From positions 1 to 21,492 of IMG/VR virus record IMGVR_UViG_3300037882_002434: a stretch of 21,492 bases of DNA; one strand, written 5' to 3'. Made by a program: the position numbers and the translations under genes. The notes under the pieces were generated by a model. The model saw only the letters and a program-made list of their open reading frames with translations. It ran no database searches and had not been told where the DNA came from. Shown here piece after piece: positions 13,574 through 20,173 of this stretch (position 1 is the first letter of the stretch; every line of letters begins with the position of its first letter). This DNA is from a virus.

Positions 13574-14104
13574 ATGGGCATGACCACTATTCCCCTAAAC
13601 GATGCAGACGCCAGTCAGTTGCGAGAATATGCCGAAAGCATTGGGCTTGAGGTTAAGCTGGGCAGCAAGAAGAGCGATATCATCAATATGCTGATGATGG
13701 CCTCTCCAGAAATTGCGAGCATTGATGTTAATGACGGTGTGACTGATGACGCTCCGAAGGCCGCTCCTGTCAAAATGGGTGTACGCGGTGCCGTGCCGAC
13801 ATGCGTTATCGAAATTCAGAAGCCAGCAGGTGAAAACGCCGAACATTGCGCGTTTCTTGGCCACAATGGCCGTGGTTACCAGATTAACTTCGATGTTGAG
13901 GTCGAGATACCCTATTACTTGCTTAACGTGTTAAAAGACGCCCGCCAGGTAATCGTAACACAGGAACCAGGCCCAAACCCGCTTCAAGTTGTGACCCGCA
14001 CGCGCGAACGCTCTGCCTACTCGTATAGCGTGATTACGCCACCTGATGCTGCCCTTGTCAAAGAATGGGAAGCCCAGACCTCCAGCCAGTTCAGTCCTGC
14101 ATAA
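13574..14104 (+). CDS. Hypothetical head/connector-region protein with HeH-like N-terminus
   Basis: A 176-aa protein with GGAG (13563-13566) 7 nt before ATG 13574. Residues about 11-42 (ADASQLREYAESIGL, then GSKKSDIINMLM) resemble a HeH/LEM-like or SAP-like helix-extension-helix, often found in small phage head proteins. The rest is beta-rich, with AVPTCVIEIQKPAGE, FLGHNGRGYQINFDVEVEIPYYLLNVL and VTRTRERSAYSYSVI. The second part resembles proteins that I recall in the capsid-adaptor interval of N4-gp56 phages without known function. A role in head completion or neck is a guess from position. Confidence 0.65.
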   Translation: MGMTTIPLNDADASQLREYAESIGLEVKLGSKKSDIINMLMMASPEIASIDVNDGVTDDAPKAAPVKMGVRGAVPTCVIEIQKPAGENAEHCAFLGHNGRGYQINFDVEVEIPYYLLNVLKDARQVIVTQEPGPNPLQVVTRTRERSAYSYSVITPPDAALVKEWEAQTSSQFSPA

Positions 14105-14131
14105 CGGCTGGACGAGGAAGCCGCCGCGACG

Positions 14132-14812
14132 ATGCGAACCTTTCTGCAACTTTGCAACGACGTGGAGCGCGAAAGCGGCACTGTTGGCACGGGTGCGGGT
14201 CTGATTGATGTGTCGGACCCGCCAACACCGCGTCAACGCAAGATTGTCGAATGGACTGCAAATGCATGGGTGATGATCCAGCAAGCCCGGCCCGACTGGT
14301 CGTTCTTGCGCTCGGATTTCGAAACCTTGATTGTGCAAGGCGTCGACCGCTACGACCCGGTTGAGGATTTGGACATTGAGCGCTTTGGTGCATGGCTTGA
14401 TGTCAATCATGGCGGATTGACCATCTACAGCGCAGCGGCGGGTGGCAAAGCGCAGGAAAGCGAATTGTGCAAGATCAGATTCCCCCAATGGCGCGATTCT
14501 TATGACCGTGGTCAGCCAGTCGCCAGCCGTCCGGTGGTCTATGCCATATCGCCGCAGCAGCACATCTGTTTTGGAAATACGCCTGATGCCACCTATTATG
14601 TGCGCGGTCAGTACCGCATGGCACCACAGCAGCTGGTCGATAGCGCCGATCTGGTTGAAATCCCTAGTGGGTTCGAGAGCATCATTGTGTGGAAGGCTGT
14701 TCTGCTACTGGCACAGCATGATGAAGGTCCGGTGCAGGTTGCTACATCGCGTTCCAACTATGCTGACATGTTCGCGTCGCTTGTAAGAGCGCATACTGGG
14801 GTTTGGTCGTAA
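14132..14812 (+). CDS. Head-to-tail adaptor protein
   Basis: A 226-aa protein beginning MRTFLQLCNDVERESGTVGTG and continuing with RQRKIVEWTANAWVMIQQARPDWSFLRSDFET. This opening (FL-x-LC, then a helix with the WxNxAW-x-xIQ-x-RPDW pattern) is the hallmark of phage adaptor proteins that dock under the portal in short-tailed phages. The middle has a beta domain (ERFGAWLDVNHGG, VVYAISPQQHICFG, ATYYVRGQYRMAPQQL) and the C-terminus is a helix (IVWKAVLLLAQHDEGP, SNYADMFASLVRAHTG). GAGGAAG (14114-14120) lies 11 nt upstream of the ATG. It overlaps the next gene by TAATG. Confidence 0.8.
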   Translation: MRTFLQLCNDVERESGTVGTGAGLIDVSDPPTPRQRKIVEWTANAWVMIQQARPDWSFLRSDFETLIVQGVDRYDPVEDLDIERFGAWLDVNHGGLTIYSAAAGGKAQESELCKIRFPQWRDSYDRGQPVASRPVVYAISPQQHICFGNTPDATYYVRGQYRMAPQQLVDSADLVEIPSGFESIIVWKAVLLLAQHDEGPVQVATSRSNYADMFASLVRAHTGVWS

Positions 14813-16926
14813 TGGCTGATCGCCAGCGCTTCTTTGCCATGGCAGGCGGCCTTGATCAGGTCAGCCCAGCCCTTGGCATGTCGGCTGGCCGGGTGCGCGC
14901 ATCCATGAATTATGAGCCGGTCGTCGAAGGATATGCCTGCTGCGATGGCTATGAACGCTACGACGGGCGCGCGGCACCGTCACAGGCAACAGTTGACCTG
15001 CTAGAATACACGGCGGGGCAGGGCGGTTTGTCTGCGGGTGATATTATCATAGGTTCGCTGTCTGGCGCGACAGCCGTCGTACTTGTCAACAGCGTGCCTG
15101 ATGCTGGTACATGGGGTGCTGGGACCGCGTCCGGTTCGGTGGCGCTAATCAATGTCGTTGGACAATTTTTGATTGGCGATACAATCAGTCGCGCCGGAGT
15201 AATTATTGCAATCGCCGCCAGCACATCTGCAAAGATCAATCCATTTGCAGACGCACGCAACACCGCACTGGCTATCGAGGCGCAGGAAATTCGCCGCAGC
15301 CTCATCACGAAAGTGCCCGGCGATGGCCCGGTTCTCGGTGGGTTTGATCTGGACGGTACAATCTTTGCAATCCGGAAGGTCGCAGGCGCTGCAAGTGCCG
15401 CGCTGTGGCGTGCCACTCTCAACGGCTGGGTGGCGGTACAGGAGACGCGCCGTCTGCCGTTTTCGGCCGGAATAGTCGAGCCGGAAGAGGGTGACGTTAT
15501 TCGCGGTGTTGTTGGCAACGCCACCGCAACTATCGCGCGTGTTGTTCGCCAATCCGGCGACTGGGGTAGTACGGCAGCGGGTTATCTGGTCGTTACCGGG
15601 CAGGTACTGCAATTTCAGGCTGAGACGCTGATGGTCGGAACCACGACGATTGCCAGCGCGGCGAGTGGTTCAACACTGGTGTCTCTGCCCGCAACGGGAC
15701 GTTATCGATTCATCCGGCACAATTTCTACGGAAAGCCAGGTGCGCTGCGCGTATATGCTGTGAACGGTGTGGGCCGGGCGTTCGAGTTCGACGGGCAGGT
15801 CATCGCACCAATTGAGACAGGAACAACGGTTGATGCGCCGACACACGTAGCAGAACATGCCGGACATCTGTGTTTGGCGTTCGCAGGTGGTTCACTACAG
15901 GTGTCGAACCCAGGCCAGCCGTTGATATGGAGCGGCGAGACAGGTGCCGCTGAATTTGCGCTGGGCACTGAAATCACTGATCTAGTATCTGCCACAAACA
16001 CGGCGCTGGCGATCTTTGGGGATCAGCGCATTTCGATATTAAGTGGAAGCGACGTTGATACGTTTCAACTCGAAACGCTGACGGAATTGGACGCCGGTGC
16101 CAAAAACGACACGGCACAGCGCTTTTTGGGGCAGACCGTGTATTTTGATCGTCGTGGACTGCGTTCTCTGTCGGCATCGCAAGACTATGGCAATTTCCGT
16201 ACTGGCGTCATGTCCGAACTGGTTGAGCCGCTCATACGGGCCAAGCGCAATCAGGGCACAGTGCCGGTCGGTTCGGTTATGGTGCGCAGCAAGTCGCAAT
16301 ATCGCCTGCTCTGGAGCGATGGCAGCGGGATCAACTTGTTCATGCGGGGGCGGGATGCTGAAATCATGCCGTTTGAACTAGGCGACCTGCGTGCGACCTT
16401 CGTGTTCTCTTGCGAACTGTCTGACGGTACCGAAGCAATTATCGCAGGCGGCGAGGATGGCTATCTATATCGGCTCGACATCGGTTGCAGCCACGATGGC
16501 GAGCGTATCAATGCTTTTTGCATGATGGCGTTTACACATCTGGACATGCCAGGCGTCATTAAGCGCTTTCAGGCGGCCACGATAGAGCTCAACGCCAGTC
16601 CGCAGACCAATTTGAGCATGTCCATGCAATTTGACTATGCCGATGGCGGCACCCCTGCCGATGGCCAGATTGATTTCAGTATGCTGGCGGGTGGCGCTCG
16701 CGAATTCATCGTGACGGGCGGTGGCGGACTGTGGGATGCAATAAACTGGGACAGTTTCTATTGGTCGCAGCCTGCCGAAGGTGAGGCTCGGACATACCTT
16801 GATGGCATTGGGCGTAATGCGTCGCTAATCATCGCTTCGCGGCGCACGCGAATTGAGCCACCGCACATATTGCGCTCCTACAGCATCTCTTATGGCCTGC
16901 GCGGCGGGCGAAAGGGAATGTTGTGA
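14812..16926 (+). CDS. Large tail/nozzle-type structural protein (704 aa)
   Basis: Starts at ATG 14812 inside the TAATG overlap (MADRQRFFAMAGGLDQVSPAL). It follows the adaptor and precedes the tail-tip gene, where short-tailed phages have the nozzle or hub protein (gp10-like in P22). Two related beta modules are seen at about residues 75-135 and 215-272. Both have GD-x-I-x-G, G-x-ATA, a GxWG turn and a (T/V)GQ-x-L/F strand. The middle (about 330-520) has repeated strands such as LRVYAVNGVGRAFEFDGQVI, HLCLAFAGGSLQVSNPGQPL and DLVSATNTALAIFGDQRISIL that could form a beta propeller. The C-terminus, with DAINWDSFYWSQP and SYSISYGLRGGRKG, is typical of the family. The link to P22 gp10 is by position and size only. 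Confidence 0.7.
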   Translation: MADRQRFFAMAGGLDQVSPALGMSAGRVRASMNYEPVVEGYACCDGYERYDGRAAPSQATVDLLEYTAGQGGLSAGDIIIGSLSGATAVVLVNSVPDAGTWGAGTASGSVALINVVGQFLIGDTISRAGVIIAIAASTSAKINPFADARNTALAIEAQEIRRSLITKVPGDGPVLGGFDLDGTIFAIRKVAGAASAALWRATLNGWVAVQETRRLPFSAGIVEPEEGDVIRGVVGNATATIARVVRQSGDWGSTAAGYLVVTGQVLQFQAETLMVGTTTIASAASGSTLVSLPATGRYRFIRHNFYGKPGALRVYAVNGVGRAFEFDGQVIAPIETGTTVDAPTHVAEHAGHLCLAFAGGSLQVSNPGQPLIWSGETGAAEFALGTEITDLVSATNTALAIFGDQRISILSGSDVDTFQLETLTELDAGAKNDTAQRFLGQTVYFDRRGLRSLSASQDYGNFRTGVMSELVEPLIRAKRNQGTVPVGSVMVRSKSQYRLLWSDGSGINLFMRGRDAEIMPFELGDLRATFVFSCELSDGTEAIIAGGEDGYLYRLDIGCSHDGERINAFCMMAFTHLDMPGVIKRFQAATIELNASPQTNLSMSMQFDYADGGTPADGQIDFSMLAGGAREFIVTGGGGLWDAINWDSFYWSQPAEGEARTYLDGIGRNASLIIASRRTRIEPPHILRSYSISYGLRGGRKGML

Positions 16927-18359
16927 CCGTCCCATCACCATGGTACAATCCGCGCAGCATCGGTATTGGCACACCCGCATCGTCCGACTGGATGAACCGC
17001 GAGTTTGGCAAAATTAGAGCCGCGTTTGATCAACTGCCTGCGCCGTCTGCAATCGGTGCGTCGCTTGGCTTGCCCAATTTCACATGGATAGCATGGGCCG
17101 ACAGCGCCGATGGAACACAAAACTTTTCGACGGTGGCGGCTGGGCAGCGTAGCTATGTCGGGTTTGCCCCAAACAGGACTGTAGCGCAGCCTGGGCAATC
17201 GCCAGAAGACTATTCGTGGCAGAGAGTGCGCGGCGCGCCTGGTGCCAGCGCCCTCGGCTTGGTGCTGCAATACTCAATTGATGGATTGTCCGGCTGGCAC
17301 TCGCCTTATGCCGCTGGAGATCGTTTCTGGAAGCAGTCTGTAGACGGCGGGCTGACGTTCAGCGCACCGGCGCGTTTAAGCGCCGCCACATTGGCCGAAC
17401 TGGATTTGGCGGCATCGCTTGCCATCGCTGCTGCTGGTGCAAATATCATCAGCCTGCAAACGGCAGTGGGCGCGCTTAATGCATCAATTATCAGTGAGGC
17501 ATCGACCCGCCTAACGAACGACAGTGCGCTTTCTTCACTGATCACCGCAGTAAACGCTTCTCTGGGTCAGGCCAACGCAAATATCACCAGTGAGGCTAGT
17601 ACTCGCGCGGCGGCTGACGCCGCCAACGCCACACAGATCAGCACGGTATCGACAGCTCTTAACAGCAGCGTCGCATCTGTCACTGCGTTGCAGACATCAG
17701 TGAACGGAGTCATGGCCAAAGCGTCGCTAAAGCTTGACGTGAATGGCCGGGTCATTGGCTGGGAAGCGATCAACGGCGCATCAGGCGGTATCTTCAAATT
17801 CACCACGGACAGCTTTATCATTGAAAGCGTCGACGGGCAGTATCAGCCGTTCCGTGTCGTCGATAACAAAGTGTTGATTAAAAGTGCGACGATTGAAGAT
17901 TTGTCAGTTGGCACTACAAAGCTGGCCGACAACGCTTTGTCTGACAGCAAGCAATTCTATGCTGATTTCGGTGGGCATCGGCAGGCGGTGTTCAATTACA
18001 ACGAGTGGTACAATGTGGCAGATGCTGCCGGGACCGTGGCGCAAATAACGCTCAACACCGGAATGGGTGCGACCGGCCAGCGTGTTCTGATCGATGCGCT
18101 TATGACCTTGGCACGTGACGGCAGCGACGACGACAACACCTGCTGGCGCATTGTGCGCTCGGATAACGTTGCGCTTGGGCAAACCTATACCAACGTGCAA
18201 ATCAGCAACAATCGACGGCAATACCCCTTTGCCTTTTTTGATGATGACGTTTTACCAAGCGCAGCATTGACATACCGTCTGCAATACATGTGCCTCCCCT
18301 CGGATGGTCGCCCCTATTTTCACAATGTTTCACTGCGTGCGGTAGTGTTGAAAAAATGA
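16923..18359 (+). CDS. Tail tip/fibre protein with GpJ-like (DUF1983-like) module
   Basis: A 478-aa protein from GTG 16923 (GTGA overlap with the upstream stop). Its parts are: an N-terminal anchor (TVPSPWYNPRSIGIGTPASSDWMNREF); a domain of the kind WIAWADSADGTQNFS, GFAPNRTVAQPGQSPEDYSWQRVRG (about 54-104); a second copy-like module YSIDGLSGWHSPYAAGDRFWKQS (116-140); an Ala/Ser coiled coil with repeated EASTR (about 155-250); then KASLKLDVNGRVIGWEAI through FRVVDNKVLIKSATIEDLSVGTTKLADNAL (about 255-330). That last segment is the C-terminal host-specificity module of lambda GpJ-like proteins. The final 140 residues are a beta-rich domain, probably for receptor binding. Its stop overlaps a possible start of the holin-like gene. 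Confidence 0.8.
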   Translation: MTVPSPWYNPRSIGIGTPASSDWMNREFGKIRAAFDQLPAPSAIGASLGLPNFTWIAWADSADGTQNFSTVAAGQRSYVGFAPNRTVAQPGQSPEDYSWQRVRGAPGASALGLVLQYSIDGLSGWHSPYAAGDRFWKQSVDGGLTFSAPARLSAATLAELDLAASLAIAAAGANIISLQTAVGALNASIISEASTRLTNDSALSSLITAVNASLGQANANITSEASTRAAADAANATQISTVSTALNSSVASVTALQTSVNGVMAKASLKLDVNGRVIGWEAINGASGGIFKFTTDSFIIESVDGQYQPFRVVDNKVLIKSATIEDLSVGTTKLADNALSDSKQFYADFGGHRQAVFNYNEWYNVADAAGTVAQITLNTGMGATGQRVLIDALMTLARDGSDDDNTCWRIVRSDNVALGQTYTNVQISNNRRQYPFAFFDDDVLPSAALTYRLQYMCLPSDGRPYFHNVSLRAVVLKK

Positions 18360-18379
18360 AAAAGGGGCGCAAAATTGTA

Positions 18380-18700
18380 ATGTGGTACGAATATATAGCG
18401 GATTTTGTTTCCGAAAATATCAAATCTATGGCCATTATGGCTGGCACCATTGCTGGTTTGATGGCTGCATTAAGCAAGTCGCTGCATAACGGTGTAATTC
18501 CCAGCGCAAGCTGGTGGGCTGCGCGTGTCTGCTCGGTCCTGTTCTTCGCAATTACAGCTTCGTGGATTGCTGAAATAGGCGCGATGCGTCCCGTGGGGGT
18601 CGCATTCCTGACGTCAATACTTAATTTCTTGGGTTTTTCGGCGCTTGAAATTATTGAGCGGCGGGCCAAACGCGTAATTGAAGGCAAAGAAGATGTATAG
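18380..18700 (+). CDS. Holin-like membrane protein
   Basis: A 106-aa protein if it starts at ATG 18380, with AAAGGGGC (18361-18368) upstream; ATG 18356 (overlapping the previous stop) would add eight basic residues, MKKGRKIV. Three hydrophobic stretches are visible: SMAIMAGTIAGLMAAL, WWAARVCSVLFFAITASWIAEIGA and PVGVAFLTSILNFLGFSAL. The C-terminus is charged (EIIERRAKRVIEGKEDV), as in many holins. It lies in a cluster with an M15 peptidase, so it is a good candidate for the membrane pore that releases the endolysin. No named holin family is recognised. Confidence 0.65.
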   Translation: MWYEYIADFVSENIKSMAIMAGTIAGLMAALSKSLHNGVIPSASWWAARVCSVLFFAITASWIAEIGAMRPVGVAFLTSILNFLGFSALEIIERRAKRVIEGKEDV

Positions 18701-19160
18701 AGCACTAATCGCTCTGGCGCTGCTGTTTGCATTGCCCGCGCCATGCATCGCCAAAGACTGGAAGGCGGCGTTTGCGCGGGTCAAAGATGGCGATACCGTG
18801 CTGCTGCTCAGTCATACAGTGTTCGATTTGCCCGTATCGATCAGGCTAATCTCGTCAAGCGGTGGAATTGATACACCTGAAAAAGACGGGCCATGCGCAG
18901 CCGAGCGCGAAGGGGCTGCAAGGGCAGCCGAGTTTACGCGAGATTTGATCGAGCGCGGCGGAATGCAAGGCACACTGCGCGGTGTGCGGGTCGATAAATA
19001 TGGCGGACGATATCTGGCGCAGATCATTGTGCGGGTCGACGGCAAATCTATCAATATTGGTGACGAGCTGCTGCGCGCCAAATTGGCTGTAATTTACAAC
19101 GGCGGTACGCGGCGTGACTGGTGCACACCGAACCTGCCTTTCCAAGGGGAAGCACAATGA
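18693..19160 (+). CDS. Secreted thermonuclease (SNase-like) family protein 2
   Basis: A 155-aa nuclease with a clear Sec signal peptide (MYRALIALALLFALPAPCIA; cleavage likely after Ala20). The SNase core has KDGDTVLLL (31-39), Arg51 in SIRL, IDTPEKDG with Glu63, and DKYGGRYLAQI with Arg106, matching the catalytic Arg/Glu/Arg set. A four-residue Ser/Gly insertion (ISSSG) separates the usual RLxGIDTPE block. It may degrade host or competing DNA in the periplasm, or act after lysis. ATG 18693 overlaps the end of the holin-like gene. The stop is coupled by ATGA to the M15 peptidase, so all three may be expressed as one lysis unit. Confidence 0.85.
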   Translation: MYRALIALALLFALPAPCIAKDWKAAFARVKDGDTVLLLSHTVFDLPVSIRLISSSGGIDTPEKDGPCAAEREGAARAAEFTRDLIERGGMQGTLRGVRVDKYGGRYLAQIIVRVDGKSINIGDELLRAKLAVIYNGGTRRDWCTPNLPFQGEAQ

Positions 19161-19618
19161 AGCTGTCACCGAATTTCACACTGGCCGAAATGACTGCAAG
19201 TGCAACAGCGCGTAGCATTGGTGATCCAAATATTCCTGGACCCAAGCAAATATTGTCCTTGCAAACTTTATGCGAAAAAATATTGGAACCTGTGCGCTGC
19301 GCATTCGGCAAGCCTGTGCGTGTAAGCAGCGGCTATCGTTCCCGCCGCACCAACGCTGCTGTTGGCAGCAAAGAAACGTCGCAGCATAGGCTGGGAGAGG
19401 CGGCTGACATTGAAATCGAAGGGGTCACCAATGCGCAACTCGCGATTTGGATACGCGACAACCTGAAATTTGATCAGTTAATTCTTGAAGCGTATCGGCC
19501 CGGCGTTGCAGGATCGGGCTGGGTGCACGTGTCGTATGGTCCCCGCATGCGCCAAAAAGTCATGACAATGCGCCTTGGATCGCACGGACCAGTTTACACC
19601 AATGGTATAAATCCGTGA
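19157..19618 (+). CDS. Peptidase M15A-type endolysin
   Basis: A 153-aa zinc peptidase that cuts peptidoglycan cross-links. KLSPNFTLAEMTASATAR is the typical opening. The zinc site is His77 and Asp84 in SQHRLGEAADIE, with His124 in WVHVSY; SSGYRSRRTNAAVGS is the conserved block before it. There is no signal peptide, so it needs the holin-like protein upstream. AAGGGGA about 7-12 nt before ATG 19157 and the ATGA overlap support this start. It is one of the most certain calls in the window. Confidence 0.92.
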   Translation: MKLSPNFTLAEMTASATARSIGDPNIPGPKQILSLQTLCEKILEPVRCAFGKPVRVSSGYRSRRTNAAVGSKETSQHRLGEAADIEIEGVTNAQLAIWIRDNLKFDQLILEAYRPGVAGSGWVHVSYGPRMRQKVMTMRLGSHGPVYTNGINP

Positions 19619-19845
19619 CCGCGTCGCCCGATATCATCAAAATGGCATTGCGTCTGTTGACCGTCATCGCGGTCCTAGTCCTGTTGCTATCGGCGTGGCT
19701 TGTGTACCTCCAGCCGGATGGCGTTGGCGGGTATCTGACAGGCACAATGGCTGTTCTTCAATTGGTTATTTCGCGGGTGGGTGAGGCTATTCGCGCATCA
19801 AAAGACACCGAAATTCAACAACCCTCAACCGAAAATGGAGAATGA
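19615..19845 (+). CDS. Small membrane protein of the lysis region (76 aa)
   Basis: Starts at GTG 19615 within the GTGA overlap with the endolysin stop. One strong membrane segment is at residues about 10-32 (ALRLLTVIAVLVLLLSAWLVYL). A second, weaker hydrophobic helix follows at 38-56 (GYLTGTMAVLQLVISRVG). The tail is charged and polar. It may be a second holin, an antiholin or a spanin subunit; no lipobox is visible and no family is recognised. Confidence 0.65.
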   Translation: MTASPDIIKMALRLLTVIAVLVLLLSAWLVYLQPDGVGGYLTGTMAVLQLVISRVGEAIRASKDTEIQQPSTENGE

Positions 19846-19847
19846 AT

Positions 19848-20060
19848 ATGGGCTGGTTTGGTAATCTGATTTTGAAATTCGCGCGCAAAGGCAACCCAGT
19901 TCGCGAAGTGGTGGAAAGTGTGGGCGAACGCGTCCTGCCAAAAGCTGCAATCGATGCAATCGATGCAGCAGATCGATTGGGTGTTGACAAGGTGATTGAA
20001 AAGAAACTGCGCGGCAAGCCAAAGCCACCGCGTAATCGGGACGCTCGCGAAACGCCATGA
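19848..20060 (+). CDS. Small basic hypothetical protein (70 aa)
   Basis: ATG 19848 is chosen because GGAG (19837-19840) lies 7 nt upstream; ATG 19842 would add two residues and form an ATGA overlap. The N-terminus is amphipathic (MGWFGNLILKFARKG), the middle helical (VREVVESVGERVLPKAAIDAIDAADRLGVDKVIEKKL), and the C-terminus Lys/Arg/Pro-rich. No family is recognised. It lies between two membrane proteins, so it could contact the membrane or be a lysis accessory. Confidence 0.55.
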   Translation: MGWFGNLILKFARKGNPVREVVESVGERVLPKAAIDAIDAADRLGVDKVIEKKLRGKPKPPRNRDARETP

Positions 20061-20173
20061 AACACAATCGCCCTATCGTTACAGTGTTGAGGCATCCATT
20101 CGCGTTTGTATTCGGTGTGATAGTCGTCGCGGCCATTTTTGTCCTTATGGTGCGATGGGCAACCAGTGCTTGA
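20057..20173 (+). CDS. 38-aa single-pass membrane microprotein
   Basis: ATG 20057 overlaps the preceding stop (ATGA), and its TGA (20171-20173) overlaps the next start. The translation is basic at the N-terminus (MKHNRPIVTVLRHP) followed by one membrane helix (FAFVFGVIVVAAIFVLMVRW). Its tight coupling to both neighbours makes it credible despite its size. It could be a pinholin-like or holin-regulator protein; that is a guess. Confidence 0.6.
   Translation: MKHNRPIVTVLRHPFAFVFGVIVVAAIFVLMVRWATSA

Noticed and set aside
14958-15524. Reverse-strand ORF (188 codons) opposite the large tail protein
   Set aside because: It is the antisense of an Ala/Gly/Thr-rich coding region in which stops are rare by codon bias. 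It has no supported start signal and no recognised motif.
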